A DNA stretch of 64,000 nt from Annona cherimola (lineage: Eukaryota; Streptophyta; Magnoliopsida; Magnoliales; Annonaceae). Positions 1 through 10,100 of the stretch are shown piece after piece. Both the position numbers and the translations under genes were made by a program. The notes beneath the pieces are model-generated. The model did not search any database, was not told where the DNA came from, and saw nothing but the letters and a program-made list of their open reading frames with translations. Within the stretch, counting starts at the first letter, position 1; each line of letters starts with the position of its first letter. The DNA lies in contig CM059972.1 of NCBI GenBank assembly GCA_030490835.1, forward strand, positions 94,101,137 to 94,165,136. The letters run 5' to 3'.

Positions 1-129
1 CCATGATGTCGACGAAACTTAGCTCGATTATTAAACAGATGACACAGGGCTTATTTGCAGCTAAGGAATTGAACTCGAGAGCCAACGAGGCTATAAGACT
101 CCACAACAATGCTACACTAGACGTAATAA

Positions 130-1060
130 ATTAAATTAATTAATGGGTAATGATTTAATACTTATTATAAGCACGGAGGCTCTATGCTTACCTTTGCTTT
201 TTAATTTTAAAAATATATTTTTAATCCTAAATGATTTATTATTTTTAATATTTCTTGTTTTATCATGTTACTAAAAAAAAATTTCATCAAAAACTTATAT
301 ATTGCAAAAAAATATCATTATTGAAGGAATAGACAATTTTTAAAAATATATAAATATACTATATAAAATTTTGCACTACATATAGATTTTGGAATCGTAA
401 TTAAATACATGCAAATAAACATCATAAATGGGTTATATCTAAAAAAAATTTTTAAAATTAAAAAAATAAGGGATAATTCATTTTATACTCGTAACAATTG
501 CACCTAATTCCTAAAATATTTCCAGTGTTTCATAAATTCCTCTTATACCCATAACATTTTACCCTCTGTTCCTATTATACCTACGCCATTAAAACCACCA
601 TTACTTGCCCCACTGAAAAGACGATTTTACTCTTTTAAAATTTTTTCTAATTAAAATAATTTAACCTTAATATAATTTTTAAATTATTTAATATCTTATA
701 TAAATGATTTATTATCATCAATTGAATTATGTTAAAGTTAAATTATCTTTATTAGAAAATTTAAAATCAGCAAATCCATCTTTTCAATAGAGTAGATAAC
801 AGTTGTATTGACGGCATGAGCATGAGGGGAATTTAAGGTAAAACGTTATCGGTATAACAGAAATTTACGAAACGTTACGAGTATATTAAAATTATGTGCA
901 ATTGTTACGGGCACGAGAGAAATTATCCTAAAAACTAGGGAAGCATTAAATCATTACCCTTAACTAATTCTGCTTAAACCCTTAATTAATGCTACCAACG
1001 TGGGATCTCAATGCTTAAGGCAGGTATTGAATCATTACCATTAATTTATTCTGCTCTAAG
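130..1060. repeat. Degenerate foldback (MITE-like) element
   Basis: The motif GGTAATGATTYAATAC occurs at about 145-160 and again inverted at about 945-960 and 1028-1043. The interior is AT-rich without coding potential. This fits an old terminal-inverted-repeat element into which another foldback (468-932) inserted. The exact ends are uncertain. Confidence 0.4.
468..932. repeat. Foldback element with ~120-bp inverted arms, nested
   Basis: The left arm runs from AGGGATAATTCATTTTATAC with a 'CGTAACAATTGCAC' core (about 488-502). The right arm, read on the minus strand, begins TAGGATAATTTCTC and carries 'CGTAACAATTGCAC' again. The similarity continues through the 'TTATACC.ATAAC.TTTTACC' blocks. 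No ORF is present. It is a non-autonomous terminal-inverted-repeat transposon of unknown superfamily. Confidence 0.55.
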
Positions 1061-1359
1061 TTTTTCGCACAAGCCAGGCCCACTTTATTGCAAAAGAAAA
1101 ACAACAAGAAAAGGGCAGCCCTGTGTACTAATCTCTTGCTATGCGATGGTCCTAGGAAGGGTCAGATTATTTTAAGTCTATGGTAAGGAATAATGCCTTG
1201 TAAAGAAATATTCAAATATATATATATATAGATATATTTTAAAGCAAAAACAAAAAGGTCCAATTATTCTACATATTTAACTTTTATAAACTTTTATTAG
1301 AATTAAGTTCTAGTTGGAAATGTGGAGCCCTTTTTTCGTCTGGTGAAATAAAATTCTAG

Positions 1360-1964
1360 GAATCTCCTTCGCCGCTAGGTTACAGGGAGGCATTTTCTCG
1401 TGGGCTGCGATTGGTTTGAAGGCAAAGGGATTGATTTGGGAGAAAGAATGGTGGTAGGGTTTCCTGTCAGCAGATCATTTTCTCTCAAGCGGAGCTGCTC
1501 GTCGAAGAACTCCAAACCTTAGATATAGGAAAGGGGAAGATCGATCTAGGAGGCATGCTGACGTTTCTTGTGTTAATCTGGGCAATGAAGAAATACAAGA
1601 GGGAAGGTTTCAAGGCAACAGCGCGAAAGTTATGGAAGGTAAGAGGTCATCTCTCATTTACGGACATGAGGGAGAACTTGTACTTAGTGGAACTCGAGCT
1701 AAAAGACGATACAAGGAATATCCTTAAAGGCCGGCCTTGTCTATATGATAGGAATTTGGACGGGGAAGGAAGAAAAATCTAATAAGATGATAAACAAGAA
1801 AATGGAGATGAGATCAGAAGGGAGAACCTAATAAGAGAGAGAGACAATGGCAGGAGAAGGAAGTAGGGATGCAAAGTAGGGGGTTTATGGAAAGAATGGA
1901 GGGTGCAAGGGGAAAAGAAAAATGACCAAGCTAATTTCTAAAGAGGATGGAATAGGCCATCAGA
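1360..1964 (+). pseudogene. LINE (L1-type) 5' part / ORF1 remnant
   Basis: A short open frame at 1555-1782 (75 residues) resembles the DUF4283 domain at the N-terminus of plant L1 ORF1 proteins. The conserved pattern includes 'LSFTDMRENLYLVELE' followed by 'LKGRPCLYDRNL', where the family usually has a 'F.DMG.NLFLVEF...VL.GRPW.FDR.L' pattern. Purine-rich sequence follows to the insertion point at 1964. After the 4.1-kb element (1965-6088) the same purine-rich character resumes, and endonuclease-like coding appears at about 6550-6960. I therefore read the two parts as one decayed LINE split by the insertion. No intact ORF remains. Confidence 0.6.
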
Positions 1965-2169
1965 GGATCCCAATCCTATGCACCCGGGTGCATTCAGCCT
2001 CAATGCACCCGGGTGTACTACACCCATTTTTTTTTATTTTTTTGTGAAATTTTTTTAACACAATGGTTAATCTAGGTTTATTTAACATATGTATCAATTT
2101 TTACTATTTTTGGATACTTTTAGATATTTTTTTAAGATTTTTAAAAATCAGTGGCATTTTCGGTAATTT
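1965..2169 (+). repeat. Left terminal inverted repeat of the pararetrovirus-carrying element
   Basis: This matches 5884-6088 in reverse complement, nearly perfectly over the outer ~65 bp and more loosely inside. The outer part contains the perfect 14-bp palindrome TGCACCCGGGTGCA, followed ~24 bp inward by most of a second copy. The inner ~90 bp (about 2074-2161) is AT-rich and resembles the arms of the foldback MITEs at 24692-25062 and 50014-50411. Confidence 0.85.
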
Positions 2170-2746
2170 TAATCAAGCTAGTTGTACTACCACTATCTAA
2201 AGTGGCTAAAAGTATTATGGTTTTATGATTATTAAAGGTAATTTGACATTTAATTTGTTGCAAACTAGTTGTTTTTTGAAGTTTTATATCTGTTTGAGGG
2301 ACAATTTGTAATTTTTGTGTTTGAAAAGAAGAATAATTTTGTTCATGTTCGTCTTGATCTTGATCACTGTCTAAATCAGACGTTTGTTGTATGAGTAATT
2401 CTTTCCCTTTATTTATTTTTGTAGATTCATTTTCTTCTTCACTAGTTTCTGTTATACTATAAATTGTATCTTGATCATCACTAGATGCACTTACTATGTC
2501 TTCTTGAATATCCTTAACTACCATAGCTCTATTTTTATTTTTATTTTTATAATTTTTACATCTATTTGCTAAATGGTCTGGACTCCCACAAATATAACAA
2601 TGACATTTTCTAATTGTTTCTTTTGGTTTTTTAACATTTTTATTTTTATCAGGTTTTTTCGTAAAGCTTTTTCTTAGTTTAAATTTTTTCTTATAAGTTT
2701 TGTCCTTGAAATTCTGACTAGTATAAATATTTCTACAGAAATTATA
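2141..2746 (-). pseudogene. Pararetrovirus zinc knuckle and aspartic protease fragment
   Basis: Read on the minus strand, the frame is open from about 2746 down to a stop at 2141. It contains a CCHC zinc knuckle (C-X2-C-X4-H-X4-C, about 2553-2595), an acidic linker starting at the Met at 2524, and then a retroviral-type aspartic protease active-site motif, LDSGSTTSLI. In Caulimoviridae the coat protein's zinc knuckle is followed by protease and reverse transcriptase in one polyprotein, so the order here is the expected one. The protease is cut off by the left terminal inverted repeat soon after the DSG motif. The fragment is separated from the reverse transcriptase, which lies on the opposite strand. 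It is non-functional as it stands. Confidence 0.7.
2445..2746. repeat. Internal inverted repeat, arm 1 (viral zinc-knuckle region)
   Basis: This 302-bp arm is the near-identical reverse complement of 4541-4842. Both encode the same basic stretch, CCHC knuckle and following acidic segment. After the arm the two copies diverge into different continuations, protease on this side and an early stop on the other. The virus was therefore rearranged, with a duplicated segment in opposite orientation. Confidence 0.85.
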
Positions 2747-2750
2747 GTAA

Positions 2751-3050
2751 ATGGATAAACTAATAGTCGATCAAATAGATTATAATATAGCACTAGAAAT
2801 AGCTCAAAAATGGCATAAAGAAACAATAGGTTTAACAACTTATGAAGGAACTTCAAAAGCAGATATAATATATCCAAAAATACTAAATTTACAAACAATA
2901 ATGTTAGTAAGAATACATGATAAACTTAATACAATAGATTCAAAGATAGAATCATTAGAAGAAAAATTAAAAGTAGTTGCCACAAACCAAGCTGTAGATA
3001 ATTTAGAATTGATGTTCAAAGGATTAAACCAAATCCTTACATCCAACTAA
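2751..3050 (+). pseudogene. Small coiled-coil pararetrovirus protein (ORF1-like), tentative
   Basis: This 99-residue ORF starts five bases after the inverted-repeat breakpoint. It has an N-terminal helical segment and then a heptad-rich stretch (IHDKLNTIDSKIESLEEKL, about residues 55-73) typical of a short coiled coil. Small coiled-coil proteins of this size are encoded near the 5' end of badna- and tungrovirus genomes, which is the basis of the call. No catalytic motif is visible. Its last codons run into a 33-bp stretch (3031-3063) repeated identically at 5101-5133, so its end may be a rearrangement junction. Confidence 0.35.
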
Positions 3051-3067
3051 AATTACTTTACAATTTC

Positions 3068-4912
3068 ATGTTAAGTACTGATGGTCTTTTTTCAATTAGT
3101 AAAAACTTTATTACGATCAGTAAACACTCTACTACAATACCTATCTTTTCAGCGCATACGGAGCGTGGTGGTCCCATAGTACCCATAGTAACAAACAAAA
3201 TCACAAAATCAAATGATGAAATTAATGAAAACTTAGAAGAACAAAATAACATAATAATTTTAGAACATTGGTTTTCTACAGAAATAGAAACATTAAAATT
3301 AAATAGTACAGAACCAACATATTCTATAAATGATAATATAGCTAAGCTTTTGCAATTAGCAGAAAAAGCCCAAATTATTGGGGAAAATCCTCAAAAACAT
3401 TGGGAAAAGTCACAAGAAATAGCTCATTTAGAAATTATAAATCCAAACTTAACAATAAGAACTAAAGAACTAGAATATAATGAAGAAGATAAAAAAGAAT
3501 TTAAAAAACAAATTAACGAACTGTTAGAAGCAAAACTCATCAGACCTAGTCATAGTAAACATAGAAGTGCAGCTTTTTTAGTAAGAAATCATTCTGAACA
3601 AAAACGAGGAAAGGCTAGAATGGTAATAAACTATAAAAGATTAAATGATAATACAATAGAAGACGGTTATAAAATACTTACTAAAGATACTTTACTACAT
3701 TTAATTCAAGATAGAAAGTATTTTAGTAAATTAGACTGTAAAAGTGCATACTGGCAAATACGTATGGATCCAAACCAAATAGAATGGACAGCGTTTGTAA
3801 CACCTGTAGGACACTATGAATGGTTAGTAATGCCCTTTGGTTTAGTTAATGCACCAAGCATATTTCAACGGAGAATGGATAAAATATTTAAAGAATTTAA
3901 CTATGTTTTTGTCTATATTGACGACATATTAATAGCAAGTAAAAATCTTAAAGAACATTATAAACACGTTGAAATAGTATTAAACAAAATAATTGAGAAC
4001 GGAATAATTATTTCCAAAAAGAAATTAGAAATAGCTAAAGGATATATAGAATTTTTAGGGCAAAAAATAGGAAAAGGATACATAGAATTACAGCCACATA
4101 TATCTCAAAAAATATTAGAAATGCCAGACAAATTAGAAACATTAGAATTACTGCAAAAATTCTTAGGATTAGTTAATTATGCAAGAAATTATATTCCAAA
4201 CTTACATAAAAGTACAACCTATTTATATAAGAAAACAGGAAAAAATGGACAGAGATACTTTAACCAAGAAGATATAAAGTTAGTACAAGATATAAAAAAT
4301 AAAGTAAGAAATCTACCAAGATTAAAATTACTATTAGACTCAGAATATAAAATTGTTGAAGTAGTCCTGAAGTGTAAATTTGAACCGACAGGAATGATTG
4401 GAAGTGTCAAAGTTGGATGTATTGGGAATGGCGAAAACCCGGCTAATGTAGGAGTAGGAGCTAGAATAATGTACACATATTACAAATTACAAGAAAAATG
4501 TCGCGATTATACAGTACAAAAACAAATTAAAAAACAGTCATATAATTTCTGTAGAAATATTTATACTAGTCAGAATTTCAATGACAAAACTTATAAGAAA
4601 AAATTTAAACTAAGAAAAAGCTTTACGAAAAAACCTGATAAAAATAAAAATGTTAAAAAACCAAAAGAAACAATTAGAAAATGTCATTGTTATATTTGTG
4701 GGAGTCCAGACCATTTAGCAAATAGATGTAAAAATTATAAAAATCAAAATAAAAATAGAGCTATGGTAGTTAAGGATATTCAAGAAGACATAGTAAGTGC
4801 ATCTAGTGATGATCAAGATACAATTTATAGTATAACAGAAACAGAAAATGAAAATAGTGATACAGAAGACTTAGTGAAGACACTAGCACAATGGGATATT
4901 AATTCAACATGA
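3068..4912 (+). pseudogene. Endogenous pararetrovirus reverse transcriptase fused to coat-protein C-terminal region
   Basis: A 614-residue open frame. Residues ~150-400 form a Caulimoviridae reverse transcriptase. Visible blocks are a basic RMVINYKRLN-type block, 'FSKLDCKSAYWQIRMD', 'MPFGLVNAPSIFQRRMD' and the catalytic YIDD box at residues 283-286, followed by the 'LEFLG' and thumb-like blocks. The frame stops resembling polymerase where RNase H should begin (about residue 435) and continues into a different segment. That segment ends in a coat-protein-like helix and cysteine region, a lysine-rich stretch and a CCHC zinc knuckle at residues 541-554. Coat protein normally lies upstream of polymerase, so the order is reversed here and the RNase H active site is missing. 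The first ~60 residues have no recognisable domain. The long intact frame could mean a recent insertion. The rearranged order means it cannot be a normal viral polyprotein. Confidence 0.8.
4541..4842. repeat. Internal inverted repeat, arm 2
   Basis: The partner of 2445-2746 in opposite orientation, near-identical over 302 bp. It encodes the lysine-rich and CCHC knuckle part of the fused ORF above. Confidence 0.85.
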
Positions 4913-5316
4913 GTTGTATTAATAAACAAAGTCATATTTTAGAACATGGTAAAGGTAGTTTTACCAAAGAATGTACGGATTGTGGTAATTTCTCTTCATA
5001 TTCAAATAAATATCAATGTCATTTATGTAAAATAGAAATATGTAGCAATTGTATAAATCAATATGGAATAGATCATGCTACAATAATACAAAATCAACCT
5101 AAATCCTTACATCCAACTAAAATTACTTTACAAGACCTTATAAATAAAGTACAACTTCTAGAAACCAAATTAGAATCATATGAAAAATTTAAAGAAAAAG
5201 CTATATATGATCAAATATCTCAAACATGGAATATAGATCAATTGAGAAAAAGAATTAAAAAATTAGAATTATCCTCTTCAGCCTCAACTTTACCAAATAC
5301 TTCTCCAGAAACTTGA
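4909..5316 (+). pseudogene. Pararetrovirus Cys-rich / coiled-coil ORF
   Basis: A 135-residue ORF whose ATG overlaps the preceding stop in an ATGA arrangement, as seen between adjacent ORFs of badna- and tungro-like viruses. The N-terminal half has paired cysteines (CTDCG, then CHLCKIEICSNC, about residues 23-45) suggesting a zinc-binding module. The second half is a predicted coiled coil (LINKVQLLETKLESYEKF and onward). The C-terminus is Ser/Pro-rich and is overlapped in another frame by coat-protein coding (from about 5267). It could be the N-terminal part of the coat polyprotein after a frameshift, or a separate small protein. I cannot tell which. Confidence 0.45.
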
Positions 5317-5887
5317 AGACATAAAAAGAGAAGGGATAGGAAAAGGAAAAATAAGCCCAGTAGAAAAAATAAATCTACCACCAGCCTATCAAGGAGGAAG
5401 TATTTTGACTATTTATCTAAATAATCCACAAATGTGGGAAAATACTATAACTAGATGGGAATCAGACGCAGTACGAGCATGGTTAACTAGTGATCAAAAG
5501 TCAGATATGTTCGCATATTTAGAAACCTTATTAGGAGAAATAGCGGCAGGAATATATAATGAAGCTAAAATCACTAAGGCAACTGAAATAGAAGAAATTA
5601 AAAAACTAGGAGACAATCCATATAATTTTACTAAATTTATTAGAACCTGTATAATAGGATTTGATCCAAGTAGATCTAATACAAATGAGCAAGACTACGC
5701 ATATAGAGATTTAGAACAATTAAGCATAGATAGTTGGAATTATATAGAACAATTTAGCAAATTATATATAGCATACGCTAGTAAAGCAGGAAAATTTTTT
5801 GATGACGACACAGGAAATAAATATTTACTTAGATTACCTGGAGAATTAGGAAAGGAAGTATATGATGGATGGAAAAAAGGAAATTAA
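5267..5887 (+). pseudogene. Pararetrovirus coat-protein N-terminal/central fragment
   Basis: The frame is open from just after a TAG at 5264 to the TAA at 5885-5887. It has no ATG near the front, so it probably continues the upstream frame after a shift. The pattern 'W...I.RWE...V..WL', 'NPYNFTKFIRTCIIG', 'AYRDLEQLSIDSW' and 'YLLRLPGELGKEVYDGW' is typical of the conserved capsid domain of Caulimoviridae. The fragment ends at the inner edge of the right terminal inverted repeat. The C-terminal capsid part and knuckle lie upstream, in the fused ORF at 3068-4912. It is therefore a broken, out-of-order coat gene. Confidence 0.65.
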
Positions 5888-6088
5888 ATTACGGAAAATG
5901 CCACTGATTTTTAAAAATCTTAAAAAAATATCTAAAAATCTGAAAAAATAGTAAAAATTGACACATATGTTAAACAAACCTATATTAACAGATTCATGAA
6001 AAAAATTTCAAAAAAAAATAAAAAAATGGGTGTAGTACACCCGGGTGCATTGAGGCTGAATGCACCCGGGTGCATAGGATTGGGATCC
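5884..6088 (-). repeat. Right terminal inverted repeat of the pararetrovirus-carrying element
   Basis: The reverse complement of 1965-2169, including the same perfect palindrome TGCACCCGGGTGCA and partial second copy. It is followed immediately by the target duplication GCCATCAGA (6089-6097). Confidence 0.85.
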
Positions 6089-6097
6089 GCCATCAGA

Positions 6098-6965
6098 AGG
6101 GTAACATATGCAATCTGACAAGCAAGGAAAGAAAGATAGGAGAATAGAGATGGCAAATTAAGGGGATGTAGAAAATGTAGACCAAGCAGTGGAGAAGAAA
6201 AGAAGGGAATAAGTGGAAAAACAAGCAAGATTTGAAATGAAAGAGTTAGAGAAGGGAGGGGAAGAAGGACAAAGAGATGAATACATTGTGAAAGAGTATC
6301 TATTAGATCACTATAGGTGGGGAAGAAAATGGAAAAGGGTGGCAAGAACAAAGCAGGCAATCAGCAAAGGTGAAAGTCAAAGAAAGGAGAAGATGAAGCA
6401 AAAGAAAAGAAAAGAGAAATACTTAATAGAGCAAGAAGAGGGAATGGAAGGGCAGATCGGAAGAAAGAGAGGTACATGAGAACAAGAGGGTGAGATGTGG
6501 AAGAGAAAATGGCGAAGGATAAGGTGGGTACCTAATTCTGTCAGTAAAATTGAATAACCCACACACAATTCAGAACCTTCTTAACTTAGTCAAGAAAAAA
6601 AGCTCCTAAAATGGTCTTCCTTCTAGAGACCAAAAGAAGAAAATAGGAGATGAACATAATAAGAAGAAAAATGAGTTTTGATTGTTGTTTAGCTATTGAT
6701 TGTGAGGATAGAACAGGAGGGTTGGCATTCTTATGGTAAAAAGATGTTGATCTTTGTATTCAATTCTATTCTCCACACCACATTGATGCACACATCCAGG
6801 AAATCAAACAAAGATGATGGAGGCTCACGGGTTTTTATAGGCTTCCTAAAGTGTTAAAAAGAAGGGAGAATTGGAATTTGATAAAGAACTTAATAGGTCA
6901 AATGAGCCTCCATTGGTCCTTACCAGAGATGGTTATGAGGTAATAAAGCCTCCAAATGTATCAGT
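6098..6965 (+). pseudogene. LINE (L1-type) remnant, ORF2 endonuclease region
   Basis: This continues the LINE interrupted at 1964. From about 6550 the frames, read with indels, give blocks of plant L1 endonuclease: an N-terminal 'LLNLVKKK..KMVFLLETK'-type pattern, then 'CLAIDCEDRTGGLAFLW' and 'HHIDAHIQEI', then 'WRLTGFYRLP', ending near 'RRENWNLIKNL'. Stops and frameshifts occur throughout, so it is dead. The 6098-6550 part is purine-rich and resembles the low-complexity linker of LINE ORF1. Confidence 0.6.
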
Positions 6966-7129
6966 AGAAACATCAGGATTAACAACCAGATGTTAGCATT
7001 TACTTAGATTATCAAATATTGTGAATGTTTTGTTATTTTTATACTTTAGATTTTGAATTATTTTAGAAAAAAATTTAGATGAATATGATGTTTTGAATCA
7101 AATATTGATTGATTTAGCTTTGTTTAGTG

Positions 7130-10100
7130 CAAAACACTCATAACTAAAACTCGAGGACTAAGACACATTCAATTGGAAGATTTATAAGGCTTAAAAGGAG
7201 AGAAAACAGTGATCAAAATGGCTTATAATGTGTTGAAGAAGTTCCAACATTGTTTGGAGCGTGTCGGGTAGCAAAAGCTCAAAATTCGAAGTGCGTAGTC
7301 ACCAAACAGTGTAACACAACCTAAGACAAACACGGCCTAGGCCGTGTTCAGGCATGAAGCTGTGGAATTGATCTGCTTCTTATCCGTTTTGCACAAATTT
7401 CTTAAAGACCTCTATATAAAAACTTGTTAAACTTGACCTAGGACATTTTAGAATGTTTTTTGAGCTCGAGTTGAGGCCTAGAGAGAGGAAAAAATAAGAG
7501 CTAAGGAGAGAAAAGAAGAGGCGCATTGCAAAGAGCCATTTAAGACACCATTAAGGCACTCCAATGAATAAGCTTTTTTTCTGCTTTTTTTATTTTATTA
7601 TCTCATTTTTAATGGATTTTGAATATAATATTATTTTATATTTAGATTTCATTATAGACATGTCTAGCTAAACCCGTAGATTTAGAATGGAGCACGTGAA
7701 TTATGTAAAAAATATTGCGGTCTTGATTTATTTATAATAGATATCATCTATTTTTTTTTATTAGGTGTACATGTATTATAATTCAATTTAGATATTACAA
7801 ATCGAGCCAAGGGAGATAACATACTTTTATCTACCATCTATCATACGGGGAAATAACATGCTCCCACCTATTAATAAGGGAGAGAACCAGCTCCCAAATT
7901 ATATGCACAAACTGGGGGTGGGTTGGTGGGGTTTTGAACTCAGGTGGATGGTATGCTTAACATCACACCTAACCATTGCTCCACAACATCAGTGGTGATC
8001 GATTTTATCTATTGATTTAATATCTTATGATCTTAATACTTGCTTTGCGTATGGGCCTGCATGATTCCATATATTAGGCGATGAAACCAAAAGGTATAAA
8101 TCTAATATACGAGAATCAAGATATTAAACTTGAAAATCTAAACCATGAGAATAGGTGTGATGACCTTAAAAAATTTTATAGACTATCATAGAACTTAATA
8201 AATTCTAATTAACTCAATAACATTAAAATATGTAGTTAAGAAGATTATGATACATCTTGCATGTCTTGAGAGAAGATGCTTAATTAAATTAAAGTTTGTT
8301 CTCCTTTAATACAAAATATCTGGATTAAGTATAACACATATCTGTGGCAAACCTCATGTGTGAAACCCCATATCTTAGATATTCTTACCTCTTGAATCTT
8401 AAATACTCGTTTAACGTTCTTTTGTCTCTTTTGTCTCTACTTTCATCTTAAACTTTTTCTCAATATTCGTTTATAAAATATTTAAAATCAACGTCTTAAG
8501 TCTTAAATTCTTTGTGGGATTGACCTTAATAAATACTATAATGTATAACCTGTGCACTTGCAAAGAGACAAACAATAAGTATTTTTGCCCAATTGCCAAG
8601 GAGTTCCGCATTATTAAGGACTTTACATTTTAGACACTCTCTTTCTCTACCTTTCTATTCTTCTCTTTTGATTTTCTTTTTGAATTTGCTCACCATGTTT
8701 TATTCCATCATTGATTCATTAATATTGTAGATACTTATATACCTGAAGTTTTGCTAAACAAGTAGTTGAAAGCCTCTTTCTTCTAGATCCTAAGATTGAA
8801 TGAATTTTCAAGAGGAGAGTTTGTGAATACTGATAACAACGATCTTCTTTGGAGTAAACTTTGCGTGAGTAATAAATAATGGTAGACCAAAACAATCCTA
8901 ACCGGTCACACTAGGAGCATGCAGAGGACCAGGTGAAGAACAACAACCTACCTTCGAGGATGACTCTAAGCTATTGTAACCATCCAAACCCTAGAGGCTT
9001 CGAATCTTGCATCATCAAACTTAAATTGGGGTAAGAAATTTCAAACTTCAAGCAAGCCTCGTCGAGATGGTACAACAAGACTAGTTTGCAGAACACCCTT
9101 CTAAAAACCCTAATGTATGCACTATAAAATTTCTGTACTTGTGTAACACAATCAAAGTCCAAAGAATTCCAACAAAAGTTATTCGTCTTTAACTTTTCCT
9201 GTTTTCTCTACATGATAGAGTGAGCGAGTGGTTTTTTCTATGCCACCTAACTCATTTACTGTATGGGACGAGCTATTTACTGTCTTCTTGAAGAAATACC
9301 TTTCACCAAAAAAACTAAGAAGAACAAGAACAAGATCAACCATTTTTATTCTTCTAAAAGAATGGAAAAAAACAAGATCAACTCCTTTATTCTTTATGAT
9401 GGATGGGAGTAAATGAAAGACTTCTAGTGAAAGTGCCCTCATCACGACATTCGACCAGGCGAAATTATCGAGAATTTCTTCAATGGGCTTGATTGATGAA
9501 CCCTAAGCGTCGTTAATTCAATTGTCGGTGGCCGATTCATGAGACTAACTGACAATGAAGCACTCAAAAATCCTCGATGACTTGGCTCTCTACGATTTCC
9601 AATATAGGGACATTTGAGACCCTTCTCAACCAAGGGGCATATATGAGGTGGAAGCTCTCAATTCTCTCGACTCTAAAATCAATCAATTGCTGCCATGAGA
9701 AAGATGACAAAAAAAACCTGAACATGGTGCAACGCTAACAAATAATGTTTCTTGTAAGATTTGTAGGGTATCTCACTGCACATTTGAATGCAATTTCTTT
9801 GTCCGAGAGACCTCAAGTGAGCAACTAAATGAGTCAACGACCATTATAACTCTCAACCCTATGGAAACCCATATGCAAACACTTAAAGTCTTGGGTGGCA
9901 TAATCATCTCGATTTTTATTGGTCAAATTAATCAAACACTCAAAACTGTGTGTAAAAAAATAGACCACCTAGTTCCCAAAAAAAACCACAAAACTCACCT
10001 ACATATGAATCTCAGCCAACTTTACCCACGCCAAATTAAACACAAGCCAGTAATCTTATCTAAGAAAATATTTTACTATGCTTAAGAAAAATAATGAGAG

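Larger units (their letters stand above)
1965..6088. mobile_element. Mutator-like element carrying rearranged endogenous pararetrovirus DNA
   Basis: The element is 4124 bp, begins GGATCCCAATCC and ends with the exact inverse. It is bounded by the 9-bp direct repeat GCCATCAGA (1956-1964 and 6089-6097). A 9-bp target duplication with long terminal inverted repeats (about 205 bp, 1965-2169 and 5884-6088) is the signature of Mutator-like (MULE) transposons. No transposase is encoded, so it is non-autonomous. The interior holds Caulimoviridae pieces: aspartic protease, reverse transcriptase, zinc knuckle and coat protein. They lie in scrambled order and on both strands. Movement protein, RNase H catalytic region and a complete coat protein are missing. 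Viral coding runs right up to the inverted repeats on both sides. The element landed in a LINE. The superfamily call rests on target-site length and repeat length, not on a transposase. Confidence 0.75.

Noticed and set aside
2674..2898. Minus-strand hydrophobic ORF next to the viral inverted repeat
   Set aside because: Antisense to viral coding; hydrophobicity reflects T-rich complement of A-rich viral codons.
1965..6088. Reading the viral insert as an intact or inducible pararetrovirus
   Set aside because: Movement protein, RNase H and full capsid are missing and the order and strand of pieces are scrambled, so a functional genome is not present here.
6213..6479. Lys/Glu/Arg-rich ORF, candidate charged protein
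   Set aside because: Low-complexity purine tract typical of decayed LINE linker; no start context or conserved motif.
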